Part shown: piece by piece, positions 1 to 8,015 of the stretch
How the letters are laid out: the number at the start of each line of letters is the position of its first letter
Position numbering within the stretch: the first letter of the stretch is position 1
From: Actinomycetota bacterium
GTDB taxonomy: Bacteria > Actinomycetota > Humimicrobiia > Humimicrobiales > Humimicrobiaceae
Direction of reading: 5' to 3'
DNA: 15,091 nt
Assembly (NCBI GenBank): GCA_015711775.1
Contig: JACVJB010000002.1
Location: 1-15,091, forward strand
Made by a program: the position numbers and the translations under genes
The notes under the pieces: generated by a model
What the model was told of the DNA's origin: nothing
Seen by the model: the letters and a program-made list of their open reading frames with translations, nothing else
Database searches by the model: none

Positions 1-1
1 C

Positions 2-685
2 CTGGTTGCTGAAAACCACATCAGGAAACAAAACCAGCGTTTTTCGCTGATCGCTATCTTTATCCTGATATTATTGTCGCTTTCATTATTATGGGCATTT
101 ATACTCAAGCGAAAGTCCTTGCTGCAAAGCAGCGCACTCTTTGCAAGGGAAACAGAACTGTCGCAATTGAAAATTGAATCGGTTGAGAACCAAAACCAGC
201 ATCTGCGGGAGAGTCTTTTTGCTGAGGAAGAAATTAAGAAACTGCAGACCATAAACCTTGAGCGGCAAAAACAGGAATTGACCAGCGCTGCCATGCTAAT
301 TGCAAATAAAAATGAGGTGTTCGAAAAACTCAGAACACTTGCTGAGCAAATCAAAATCAACGAAACCTACAAGGAAGACAAAGCCCGGGAAATAATCATG
401 GAAATTGACCGTCAGACTGATTTAAGCGATCAATGGGAACAATTCAAAATTCATTTTGAATCCATTCATAAATCCTTTTTTGAGAACCTGCGCAAACTGA
501 ATGGATGCCTGACCCAGAATGATATGCAATTGTGCGCCTACATCAAACTTAATCTTTCCACAAAGGAGATTTCACGCCTGATGAACATTACCCCCGAATC
601 AGTAAATACTCACCGTTACCGGCTTCGCAAAAAACTCAATCTCCCCACTGAACAAACATTGAATGAATTGGTGCATGGGCTTTAG
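2..685 (+). CDS. C-terminal part of a membrane-anchored LuxR-type HTH regulator (5' partial)
   Basis: The frame is open to the left edge, so the gene begins outside the window; a TTG at 74 is internal. About 227 residues are visible. Residues 14-36 form a hydrophobic membrane segment, followed by a long charged coiled coil (about 37-110). The C-terminal 60 residues hold a LuxR/GerE-like helix-turn-helix, with an LSTKEISRLMNITPESVNTH core and a basic RYRLRKKL recognition helix. This TM, coiled coil, HTH order is typical of the C-terminal half of Bacteroidota TPR-repeat regulators, in which the missing N-terminus would carry periplasmic TPR repeats. That the missing part is TPR is inference. 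Base composition is visibly less AT-rich than in the genes to the right, and the gene faces the opposite way to its neighbour buk. It probably acts as a DNA-binding transcription factor at the inner membrane; its target is unknown. Confidence 0.75.
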   Translation: MVAENHIRKQNQRFSLIAIFILILLSLSLLWAFILKRKSLLQSSALFARETELSQLKIESVENQNQHLRESLFAEEEIKKLQTINLERQKQELTSAAMLIANKNEVFEKLRTLAEQIKINETYKEDKAREIIMEIDRQTDLSDQWEQFKIHFESIHKSFFENLRKLNGCLTQNDMQLCAYIKLNLSTKEISRLMNITPESVNTHRYRLRKKLNLPTEQTLNELVHGL

Positions 686-841
686 TGGAAGTCCAAAGTC
701 TCTAAGCTCAAATTCAAAATTCCAAGTGGAAGAAGGCAGTTGGAAATGGCAGTTGGCTGTAGCTGCGGTCTGGTAGCGGGAATCCCTTTTTAACTATTCA
801 ACAAATTAACCAATTGACTATTTAACCAAATCGCTATGGTG
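686..841. repeat. Repeat-rich spacer between the HTH gene and buk
   Basis: This spacer contains short near-repeats: GGCAGTTGG and GGCAGTTGGC at about 736-758, and a run of AACTATTCAAC / AATTAACCAATTGAC / TATTTAACCAA variants at about 791-829. No ORF, RNA or clear terminator is seen. The style resembles intergenic filler seen in Bacteroidota genomes (impression, not a search) and differs from the other spacers here. It ends directly against the stop codon of buk. Confidence 0.45.
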
Positions 842-1909
842 CTAAACATACTCAATAAGCTCCGCTTTCCCTCTTAGAACGAGCATGCCATTGGCGGCAA
901 GTGAATCAAGATCGTTTACGACAGGATATACAGTGATTGGTGCAATCTGGCTGATGCGCCTGATTATTTCGTCGGTGAATTTTTTGTTGTTCAGGATATT
1001 GCCTGTCAGCAGGATGGAATCTACTTTGCCTTCAAGTACGGTAGCCATCGCACCAATTTCTTTTGCAACCTGGTAAGCCATTGCCTCTACAATGCTTATC
1101 ACTTTACTGTCTTTGCCTTCATTATATTTTTTAATTACCTCATGCATGTTATTGGTACCAAGATATGCAACAAGTCCTCCCCCTCCATATATCAGCCTGT
1201 TTGCCTGCCTGTAATCAAGATTGTTTTCAAGAACATGTTTTAAAAACGGCATTATAGGAATTGCCCCGGCTCTTTCGGGAGAAAAAGGCCCCTCGCCTTC
1301 CACAGCATTGGTTACATCTATAACCCTGCCATAGCTGTGTATTCCCACTGATATTCCGCTTCCCAGCATGGCAACAATAAGGTTAAGCTCACTGTATTTT
1401 TTACCGAGATCCCTTGCCGCCCACCTTGCCATGCGCTTCTGGTTCAATGCATGAAAAAGCGTGCTTCTTGGAAACAGCGGACTTCCGCTTATTCTTGCTA
1501 TATCATCCATTTCATCAACACATACAGGATCAAGGATATAAGCTTTCTTTTTATATTTTTTTGCAAAATCATCTGCTATTAATGCGCCAAGGTTGGATGC
1601 ATGTTCAACATTTGGATTTAAAAGAGTTTCTATCATTTTATCATTTACTTCATATAGCCCGCTTTTTAACGGTTTGAGAATTCCTCCCCTGCCGATAAAA
1701 AAATCAACTTCATTTAAATCTATATTATTTTTCTCTATGAAATTATTAATTGCTTCAAACCTGAAATCAAGCTGATCAACAAAACTGTTAAATCTTTTTA
1801 GGGAATCCGAGTCATGCCTGACAGTGTCGCTGAAAACAAGTTCCGCATCATTGAAGAATCCTATTTTTGTCGACGTATTCCCGGGGTTTATTGCAAGTAT
1901 CTTATACAC
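842..1909 (-). CDS. buk: Butyrate kinase family acetokinase, with altered signature residues
   Basis: 355 residues, the usual length for butyrate kinase, which converts butyryl phosphate and ADP to butyrate and ATP in the cytoplasm. The start is GTG at 1907-1909, with GGGAG nine bases upstream. Family landmarks are the N-terminal phosphate motif NPGNTSTK (8-15), GRGG (73-76), DPVCVDE (127-133), HALNQKRMAR (153-162) and GEGPFSPERAGA (205-216). Several residues usually fixed in Buk differ. The HxGGG segment reads MLGSG (181-185), so the His that corresponds to the catalytic His180 of acetate kinase is Met. The usual LLTGGI reads LLTGNI, and the C-terminal ELLALAEG stretch reads DLDSLAANG. It lies 48 bases downstream of the alcohol dehydrogenase and is probably co-transcribed with it. 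No ptb gene is visible. Family membership is sure; enzymatic activity and substrate are less so, and a branched-chain or diverged acyl kinase is possible. Confidence 0.85.
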   Translation of the reverse strand: MYKILAINPGNTSTKIGFFNDAELVFSDTVRHDSDSLKRFNSFVDQLDFRFEAINNFIEKNNIDLNEVDFFIGRGGILKPLKSGLYEVNDKMIETLLNPNVEHASNLGALIADDFAKKYKKKAYILDPVCVDEMDDIARISGSPLFPRSTLFHALNQKRMARWAARDLGKKYSELNLIVAMLGSGISVGIHSYGRVIDVTNAVEGEGPFSPERAGAIPIMPFLKHVLENNLDYRQANRLIYGGGGLVAYLGTNNMHEVIKKYNEGKDSKVISIVEAMAYQVAKEIGAMATVLEGKVDSILLTGNILNNKKFTDEIIRRISQIAPITVYPVVNDLDSLAANGMLVLRGKAELIEYV

Positions 1910-1957
1910 CTTAAAAATCTCCCGACTTTAAATTATTAAGTATAGCTTTATTAGCTG

Positions 1958-3121
1958 CTAAAGACACAATGATAAAATATCTTTGACATTATTTTTTGAA
2001 TATCCCTTAATTTGCCACAAATCTGCAATTTCCAAAACACCTTCTGACAGTTCTTCAATGTCCCCTTCAGGTATACCGGCATCTTTAAAAGATACAGGGC
2101 TGCCAATCTTTTTAAACCAGTTTTTTAAGGCTTCTATGCCGGTTTGCGCGGTTTCATCGGGATTTTTACCTTCCAGCCCGAATACATTTGCGGAAAATTC
2201 AGCAAATCTTTGAATATTTTCCTTATACTTATACTGCATCCATGCGGGTGTAATAATTGAAAGGGCTGCGCCATGCGCAATATCATAAAATGCTCCAAGA
2301 ACATGTGCAAACATATGGCATGGAACACTTGCTCCGTCAACCCCGCTTGTTGTAAGTCCGTTCCAGGCAAGGGATGCCGCCCACATCATTGTTGCCCTTC
2401 CATAATAATCATCCGGTTTTTTCAAGACAATTTCCGTACTTTCCATAATAGTTTTAACAAGGCTTTCCACTATCCTGTCCTGTACAGGGTACCAATTATT
2501 ATCATGGGTAAAATAGCCTTCAGTTGCATGCGAAATTGCATCCACGGCTCCGTATGCTGTGTAATCAGGGGAAATGGAATAAGTTGCAGTGGGGTCAAGT
2601 ATGGACAGTTTTGGAAAAAGATGCTCGTCAATAAACCCGAATTTCTGCCTTGTTTCCTCATTGGAAAGTACTGTGCCCCCATTCATTTCTGAGGCTGTGG
2701 CAGGTATTGTAAGTATTGTAAGCACCGGCAGGGCTTCTTGTATTTTCGCAGTACCGTTATAAAAATCCCAGACATTGCCATCGTAACACAGCCCTGCAGC
2801 TATGGCTTTGGCCTCATCTATAACGCTTCCGCCGCCGACAGCAAGAATAAAATCGACTTTTTCCTGCCTAGCCAGGCTTATGCCTTCATTTACATGTGAG
2901 AGCACCGGGTTTGATTTGACTCCCGGATATTCTATGAAATCAAGATGTTGCTCATTTAAAGACTTTATAACTTTATCATAAACCCCGTTTTTCTTAATGC
3001 TTCCCTTACCATAGACCACCATAAGCTTTTTTCCGTATTTATTGGCATAAGGGCCTATGAGCGAAATTTTACCCTCTCCAAAAACAATTTTAGTCGGAAT
3101 ATGAAATTCAAAACTTTTCAT
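1958..3121 (-). CDS. Iron-dependent alcohol dehydrogenase, butanol dehydrogenase (BdhA/YqhD) type
   Basis: 387 residues, the full length of group III iron-containing alcohol dehydrogenases, which interconvert aldehydes and alcohols with NAD(P)H in the cytoplasm. The N-terminal Rossmann-like half carries the nucleotide motif GGGSVID (96-102). The C-terminal half carries the expected metal ligands Asp194 and His198 (in DAISHATEGYF), His269 and His283, with His273 between them as in FucO; the HGAA motif follows. The start is ATG with a strong GGGAGGA about six bases upstream. It precedes buk by 48 bases in the same direction, suggesting a joint role in C4 or other short-chain acyl/alcohol metabolism. 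It begins only 40 bases after tRNA-Gly with no clear terminator between, so read-through from the tRNA promoter is possible. The exact substrate cannot be read from the sequence. Confidence 0.9.
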   Translation of the reverse strand: MKSFEFHIPTKIVFGEGKISLIGPYANKYGKKLMVVYGKGSIKKNGVYDKVIKSLNEQHLDFIEYPGVKSNPVLSHVNEGISLARQEKVDFILAVGGGSVIDEAKAIAAGLCYDGNVWDFYNGTAKIQEALPVLTILTIPATASEMNGGTVLSNEETRQKFGFIDEHLFPKLSILDPTATYSISPDYTAYGAVDAISHATEGYFTHDNNWYPVQDRIVESLVKTIMESTEIVLKKPDDYYGRATMMWAASLAWNGLTTSGVDGASVPCHMFAHVLGAFYDIAHGAALSIITPAWMQYKYKENIQRFAEFSANVFGLEGKNPDETAQTGIEALKNWFKKIGSPVSFKDAGIPEGDIEELSEGVLEIADLWQIKGYSKNNVKDILSLCL

Positions 3122-3146
3122 TTATCCTCCCGTGATTTAATTTTTA

Positions 3147-3158
3147 CATTTATAAATG
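3147..3158. repeat. Perfect 12-bp AT palindrome between tRNA-Gly and the ADH gene
   Basis: CATTTATAAATG is a perfect palindrome in the 40-base gap between the tRNA-Gly 3' end and the ADH start. It has no T-run and would make a poor terminator. It could be a small operator or chance in AT-rich DNA. Confidence 0.3.
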
Positions 3159-3161
3159 GAT

Positions 3162-3238
3162 TGGAGCGGGAAACGGGATTCGAACCCGCGACCCTCAACT
3201 TGGAAGGCTGATGCTCTAGCCAGCTGAGCTATTCCCGC
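3162..3238 (-). tRNA. tRNA-Gly (anticodon TCC)
   Basis: A complete 77-base cloverleaf including an encoded CCA. The acceptor stem is GCGGGAA/TTCCCGC with discriminator T, as usual for bacterial glycine tRNA. The D stem is GCTC/GAGC, the anticodon stem TCAGC/GTTGA (one G-U pair) closes the loop CTTCCAA, and the T loop is TTCGAAT. The anticodon TCC reads GGA and GGG. It lies 69 bases downstream of tRNA-Pro in the same direction, probably on the same transcript. Confidence 0.97.
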
Positions 3239-3307
3239 CCGAAATTTGAAGTACTAATTATAACAGAAATTAAAAATATTTTTTTAAAAACTTAAATCCT
3301 GTAATCC

Positions 3308-3386
3308 TGGTCGGGGTGAGAGGATTTGAACCTCCGACCTCCTGCTCCCAAAGCAGGCGCGCTAAGCCAAACTGCGCTACACCCCG
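3308..3386 (-). tRNA. tRNA-Pro (anticodon TGG)
   Basis: A complete 79-base cloverleaf with encoded CCA. The acceptor stem is CGGGGTG/CACCCCG with discriminator A. The C1-G72 acceptor pair is the unusual pair typical of bacterial proline tRNA. The D arm is GCGC with a long loop, the anticodon stem is CCTGC/GCAGG around TTTGGGA, and the T loop is TTCAAAT. The anticodon TGG can read all four CCN codons by wobble. It is the first of a two-tRNA unit. Confidence 0.97.
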
Positions 3387-3408
3387 AATCCTTCCTGGCG
3401 CATTGTGT

Positions 3409-3436
3409 ATATTAACACATATTTTAAAATTTTCAA
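3409..3436 (-). promoter_or_regulatory. Candidate promoter of the tRNA-Pro / tRNA-Gly unit
   Basis: On the minus strand, TTGAAA (3431-3436) lies 16 bases before TAATAT (3409-3414). The predicted start falls a few bases upstream of the tRNA-Pro 5' end at 3386. The -35 box overlaps the last codon and stop of rdgB. The match is moderate in an AT-rich background. Confidence 0.4.
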
Positions 3437-4044
3437 TAAAGCTGTTTTTTCAAAAAATCTGACATTTTTTTTAAAGCTTTTCCCCTGTGGCTGATGATGT
3501 TTTTTTCAGACCGGGAAATTTCTGCCATTGTCAGATTATATCCTTCGGGTATAAACAAAGAATCATAGCCAAATCCTTCGGTTCCTTTCTCTGTAAAACC
3601 AATATTGCCCTTGCATATGCCTGTAGACAGATTCAGCTGCCCGATATCATAATCCCATAAAACCATCCTGCATATAAACCTTGCTGTTCTTTTTTCAAAA
3701 CTTGTAACGTCTTTTAATTCTGCCAACAGCTTTTTCCTGTTTGTGGCATCATCGGCATCAGGACCGGCGTATCTTGAAGATGTAACTCCCGGACGACCGC
3801 CAAGAGCATCCACTACAAGGCCCGAATCATCAGCAAGGGCTCTACAGCCGCAGTAACGGGCTATATGTCTTGCTTTTATCTTTGCATTCGATAAAAAACT
3901 GCTGCTGCCTTCTTTAATATCAGGAAAATCGCTGAAATCTTTGTAAGTGATAATTCTCAGTGAAAAAAGAAGCCCTTTTTCCTTAAAAAAATCTTTAATC
4001 TCCTTTATCTTCCCGTCATTTTTTGTTGCTATGACTATTTTCAT
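3433..4044 (-). CDS. rdgB: XTP/dITP diphosphatase (RdgB/HAM1 family)
   Basis: 203 residues, a normal family length. The enzyme hydrolyses non-canonical purine nucleotides (XTP, dITP, ITP) to the monophosphate and pyrophosphate, keeping them out of DNA and RNA. Visible motifs are the N-terminal TKNDGKIKE (7-15), EGSSSFLSNAKIKA (45-58), the metal-binding ADDSGL (71-76), GFGYDSLF (157-164) and SHRGKAL (185-191), all in the expected order. The start is ATG; the ribosome site is weak (AAGG about 12 bases upstream), which is consistent with coupling to rph, whose stop is 112 bases upstream. The gene follows murI and rph in a commonly conserved order. Confidence 0.95.
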   Translation of the reverse strand: MKIVIATKNDGKIKEIKDFFKEKGLLFSLRIITYKDFSDFPDIKEGSSSFLSNAKIKARHIARYCGCRALADDSGLVVDALGGRPGVTSSRYAGPDADDATNRKKLLAELKDVTSFEKRTARFICRMVLWDYDIGQLNLSTGICKGNIGFTEKGTEGFGYDSLFIPEGYNLTMAEISRSEKNIISHRGKALKKMSDFLKKQLY

Positions 4045-4156
4045 AAATAATATTGACCTTACTGCACTTTTTTAAATAAATATAACATTAATGTGTTTTA
4101 AAATTTTTTTACTGCAGCCTTAGACAACCTTAACAAAGACCTGGTTTTTTATTAAA

Positions 4157-4888
4157 TTATCCAAGTATCGTTTTTCTCTCTAAATCAATTATTTCCCTTA
4201 GCGCTTTTTCTGAAATATCCATCATTAAATTAAATTGCTCCCTTGTAAATGGCAGACCCTCGGCGCTTGCCTGTATCTCCACAAATTTTCCCGATGAGTC
4301 CATAACCACATTCATGTCGACCTGTGCGCTGCTGTCTTCAACAAAACATAGATCTGCCAGTACCTGGTCATTTACAACGCCAACACTGATTGCTGCAAGA
4401 AAATCTTTAATGGGCATTTCCGGAATCTTCTGGGAGCTTACAAGGCTGCTCATGCAGTCATAAAGCGCAAGAAAACTGCCGTTAATTGCTGCCGTTCTCG
4501 TTCCCCCGTCTGCCTCCACGACATCACAGTCAATCCACACAGTTCTTTCTCCCAAAAGAGAAAGATCAATGACCGCTCGAAGTGACCTTCCGATAAGCCT
4601 CTGGATCTCATGAAATCTGCCGCTTATTTTTCCTGTAACCTGCGGCCTTATTATTCTCTGCGGAGCTGAACGGGGAAGCATATCATACTCGGCAGTTATC
4701 CAGCCCTGACCTTTGCCTCTTAAAAACGGGGGCACTTTTTCATCTACAGTTGCCGTGCATATTACCCTGGTATTGCCCATTTCAATAAAAATAGATCCTT
4801 CTGCGTGGGAAATATAGTTGCGCGTAATTTTAATATTTCTAATCTGGTCATTGCGCCTGCCGTCAATCCTTGCATTTGAAGTATCCAT
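4157..4888 (-). CDS. rph: Ribonuclease PH
   Basis: 243 residues, the usual length. RNase PH is a phosphate-dependent 3'-5' exoribonuclease that trims tRNA 3' ends and forms hexameric rings in the cytoplasm. The N-terminal GRRNDQIR region, the RSAPQRII and GRFHEIQRLIGRSLRA stretch, the phosphate-binding GGTRTA (128-133) and the acidic DLCFVEDSSAQVDMN region with Asp179 and Asp185 are all present, and the protein looks complete. The start is ATG with AGGCGG seven bases upstream. It sits between murI and rdgB with spacers of 112 bases on each side, so a single operon is plausible but not proven. Confidence 0.95.
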   Translation of the reverse strand: MDTSNARIDGRRNDQIRNIKITRNYISHAEGSIFIEMGNTRVICTATVDEKVPPFLRGKGQGWITAEYDMLPRSAPQRIIRPQVTGKISGRFHEIQRLIGRSLRAVIDLSLLGERTVWIDCDVVEADGGTRTAAINGSFLALYDCMSSLVSSQKIPEMPIKDFLAAISVGVVNDQVLADLCFVEDSSAQVDMNVVMDSSGKFVEIQASAEGLPFTREQFNLMMDISEKALREIIDLERKTILG

Positions 4889-5000
4889 AAATAAACCGCC
4901 TGACTTGTTATTTTTAATAAATATCTATTCTATTTCAACCACTTAAATTACACTGTATATTTAAAGAATTTCAGAAACTTCTGAGTTTTTGTCAAATTCA

Positions 5001-5810
5001 TTATGTTTGCGCGCCAAGATCCACTCTGATTATTTCTTTTATATCATCACCAAGAAAACGCTTGCCTATCTCAAGAAACCTGCTTTGAAAACCGGTCTCA
5101 AAAAATACCATTGAAGCCCTGACGCCGGATGTATTTTCAATATTTTGAAGGCAAAGAATTCGGGCAACTTCTTTTGCCGTTTCTTCTGCAGAACTTATAA
5201 TTTTAAAACCATCATTGCAGCATGCTTTAATCTGTTCCTCAATCAGTGGAAAATGAGTACATCCCAGTATAAGCACATCAATATCCTGGCCTACAAGCGG
5301 GCTAATGCATTCACTTATGGCAATTTCCAGCTGCCTGCCGTCAAGAACGCCTTTTTCAATATAATCTATCAGCAGGGTTGCCGGTCTTGAAAAAACACTG
5401 ACTTCTTTATCGGTTTTATGAATCGCTTTATCATAAGCTGCGCTTTTTACTGTGCCTTCTGTTGCAATTACGCCAATTCTTTTATTTTTTGTTACTTTTA
5501 CTGCTGCCTTTGCCCCGGGTTCTATAACGCCAATTACCGGAATATTAAAACTGCTTCTCAAATCGTCAAGAGCTGCAGCAGATGCAGTATTGCATGCCGC
5601 CACAAGCAGCTTTACATCCCTGCTGTATAAAAATTCAGCAATTTTAAATACAAACATTTTTACATCTTCAAGTTTTTTTGTCCCGTAAGGAAAATTTGCA
5701 GTGTCACCAAAATATAAAAGATTTTCAGCAGGAACCTTTTTTATAATTTCCCTTAAGACGGTAAGTCCGCCCACTCCCGAATCAAAAATACCTATTGGCC
5801 GCTTATCCAA
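5001..5810 (-). CDS. murI: Glutamate racemase
   Basis: 269 residues, a normal length. It interconverts L- and D-glutamate without cofactor, supplying D-Glu for peptidoglycan. The N-terminal IGIFDSGVGGLTV holds Asp10. The two catalytic cysteines are Cys73 (AACNTASA) and Cys184 (LGCTHFPLIEE). The FGDTANFPYG motif (34-43) is also present. The start is TTG at 5808-5810: an in-frame TAA lies six bases upstream and the conserved IGIFDSG begins only six residues in, so no other start fits. The ribosome site is weak (AGAAAG). Presence of murI supports a peptidoglycan cell wall. It is the first gene of the murI-rph-rdgB run. Confidence 0.95.
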   Translation of the reverse strand: MDKRPIGIFDSGVGGLTVLREIIKKVPAENLLYFGDTANFPYGTKKLEDVKMFVFKIAEFLYSRDVKLLVAACNTASAAALDDLRSSFNIPVIGVIEPGAKAAVKVTKNKRIGVIATEGTVKSAAYDKAIHKTDKEVSVFSRPATLLIDYIEKGVLDGRQLEIAISECISPLVGQDIDVLILGCTHFPLIEEQIKACCNDGFKIISSAEETAKEVARILCLQNIENTSGVRASMVFFETGFQSRFLEIGKRFLGDDIKEIIRVDLGAQT

Positions 5811-6045
5811 ATTTTATCTTTCTGTAATTAGTTGATAAACAATCCACTTATTATAATCAATTAATATGAAAAAATTAAACAATAAATGCCAGGTTTTTAT
5901 AGAAGGTTAGATCTGCTTTGCTGTTTTTTAATTTTAATGACTGGCAGCAAATGCATTTAAAAGGTAAAAAACTTTTAATGGGTTAAAATATAAACCTGTA
6001 ATCTGACAATAAGAGGGATATGGAAAAATAAAGTTTACAAAAAAA

Positions 6046-7974
6046 TTAAAATTTAAATTTCTTTTTTGCAAAAACTGCCATGCAGGCATCAACTGCAGAT
6101 TCGTCAAACAAAATACCTCTTCCTGCCTTTATTTCTTCTAATGCTTTTTCGATGCCATATGCGGGCCTGTAAGGCCTGTGGTTTGCCATTGCTTCAATAG
6201 TATCTGCCACTGCGAGCACTTTGGCATCAAACAGTATATCCATGTTTTTAAGGCCCTGTGGATATCCTGAGCCGTCAATTCTTTCGTGGTGCTGCAGAAC
6301 TATCTCAGGCAACGGATAGCCAAAATCTATCTTACTGAGTATATCATGTCCAAACTGGCTATGCGTATGTATCATAGATATTTCAATGTTTGTAAGTTCT
6401 GACGGTTTTGAAAGTATTGATGCTGGAATAGCAATTTTACCTATGTCATGAATAAGAGCTGCAGTGTAAAGCATTTCTATCTCATTTTCGTCAAATGACA
6501 ATTCGCCAGCCATCGCCCTGCATAGCCTTGCAACATTTCTCTGGTGGTTTTGCGTATAAGGATCCTTTATTTCAAGTATTAAAGAAAGTGTATTTATTGT
6601 TCCTTTAAGTGTTTTTTTAATCTGCTCATAGCTTTTTTTTAGTTCATTTTCCGCTTTTACCTGTTCAGATATATCAAGATTTACAACTATACCTGCTTCA
6701 ACTTTTCCGTTATCACCTGTAACCGGCGCTGTGTAATTAAGTAATGTCTTCTTTTTGCCGTCAAAAGCGTCTATTTCAAGCATTTCATCAGTTATAGTTA
6801 CACCCTCATTTATTGTATGAGCAAGCGCCCAGTCATCCGGCTCTATCTCTTTTCCGGAAGGAAGCCTCCTTGCTTTAAAAACTCCGTACTCCTGCTGGCC
6901 AACAAGAGGTTCTGCCCCCCATATTTCCCTGGCTTTTTTATTGCTCAATATTAATTTGCCATTTTTATCTGCAATCCATAAACCAACAGGAAGGATCTCA
7001 AAAATTTTCTGAAGCATTTTCTCATTGTTTCGCAATTTTTCTTCCATATGCCTGCGCTCAGTTATATCTGTTATATTTGCAAGCGCCCCGTCATATTTAC
7101 CATTTTTATCAAAAAGGGGAGATGTTTCAAGCCTTGTTAATATCCTGCTTCCATCCTTTTTAATAAATTCAAAATCGTGCTCCTCTTTTATGCCAGATTT
7201 TCTCCTTTGAATGTTGTATTGAGCTGCTTTTCTTCCTTCATCATCCATGAAACAAAACAGGCTTTTTCCAGTCATTTCCCCAACTGTATAACCAAGCATC
7301 TCGGCCATCTTGCTGTTTACAAAAACAGTTTCAGCATTTCTGTCTATCTGCCACAGCCCTTCATACATATTTTCCACGAGTACTTTAAATTTTTCCCGAT
7401 CTGATTCCTTTTCCTGCTCTACCTGTTTTATTCTTACAGCTATAATATATAAGTCAGTAAGTTTTTCAATGACCTCTAAATCTTTCCGGCTGTAGCCAGT
7501 TTCACTGTTTGCAAGGGCAATCTGGCCAATAAGTATGCCATCAGAAATTACAGGCACAGAAAGAAAATTCTCAACAGCTATATGGCCTTTGGGAAGTCCT
7601 CTGCTTGAAGAATGGCCTGAAGGTTCGTTGGTAAAAAAGGATTTTTTTTCATTAAGCGCAAAACCCCACAATGAAGAATACTTGCCATTCTTATCAGGCG
7701 GAAAAGTCACTCTTCTGTCGTGCCCATTTATTTTGCAGTCTTTGCCCATCATTTTTGAGATGGTCCTTGAAGTTGCAACACCGGTTTTTGGGTCAATTGT
7801 ATTTACATAGCCGAATTTGCTGCCTGTGAGCGCCTTTGCTTTATCAAGAAAAACTTCAGCTATTTCTTCTATGGTGCTGGAACTATTAAGTAAAACCCTG
7901 AAAATATCAAGATAAGCCTCATTAAGAAGCAAATATCTGGAACTATCGATAAATAATGAGTCTCTGTTATTCAT
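6046..7974 (-). CDS. GAF-PAS-PAS-HD-GYP signalling protein, probable c-di-GMP phosphodiesterase
   Basis: 642 residues. An N-terminal GAF domain (about 20-185, with conserved FGYVNTIDPKTG and VENFLSVPVISDG stretches) is followed by two PAS domains (about 193-310 and 318-440), a short linker helix and a C-terminal HD-GYP domain (about 455-630). In the HD-GYP domain His477, the HD pair 509-510, the HHERIDGSGYPQG signature (562-574) and DTIEAMANHRPYR (591-603) are present, so the metal site looks intact and hydrolysis of cyclic-di-GMP is likely. No membrane segment or GGDEF domain is seen; it appears to be a cytoplasmic sensor-effector. The GAF and PAS ligands are unknown. The ATG start has no recognisable Shine-Dalgarno. 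A promoter-like repeat cluster lies 42-106 bases upstream. It is 235 bases before murI and is probably a separate unit. Confidence 0.92.
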   Translation of the reverse strand: MNNRDSLFIDSSRYLLLNEAYLDIFRVLLNSSSTIEEIAEVFLDKAKALTGSKFGYVNTIDPKTGVATSRTISKMMGKDCKINGHDRRVTFPPDKNGKYSSLWGFALNEKKSFFTNEPSGHSSSRGLPKGHIAVENFLSVPVISDGILIGQIALANSETGYSRKDLEVIEKLTDLYIIAVRIKQVEQEKESDREKFKVLVENMYEGLWQIDRNAETVFVNSKMAEMLGYTVGEMTGKSLFCFMDDEGRKAAQYNIQRRKSGIKEEHDFEFIKKDGSRILTRLETSPLFDKNGKYDGALANITDITERRHMEEKLRNNEKMLQKIFEILPVGLWIADKNGKLILSNKKAREIWGAEPLVGQQEYGVFKARRLPSGKEIEPDDWALAHTINEGVTITDEMLEIDAFDGKKKTLLNYTAPVTGDNGKVEAGIVVNLDISEQVKAENELKKSYEQIKKTLKGTINTLSLILEIKDPYTQNHQRNVARLCRAMAGELSFDENEIEMLYTAALIHDIGKIAIPASILSKPSELTNIEISMIHTHSQFGHDILSKIDFGYPLPEIVLQHHERIDGSGYPQGLKNMDILFDAKVLAVADTIEAMANHRPYRPAYGIEKALEEIKAGRGILFDESAVDACMAVFAKKKFKF

Positions 7975-8015
7975 TTTGTTTTAAAATATTTAAGAACTTC
8001 ACATTTTGCCATAAA

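Noticed and set aside
885..1775. Plus-strand open frames of 60-87 codons opposite buk
   Set aside because: They lie wholly antisense to a well-supported kinase gene, lack ribosome sites and have no recognisable domains.
2134..2692. Open frames of 70-139 codons overlapping the alcohol dehydrogenase gene
   Set aside because: They overlap a complete enzyme with all metal ligands; the composition is that of a shadow frame, rich in Cys and His, with no family resemblance.
5145..5688. Plus-strand frames opposite murI
   Set aside because: Antisense to a complete racemase with both catalytic cysteines; no start signals or domains.
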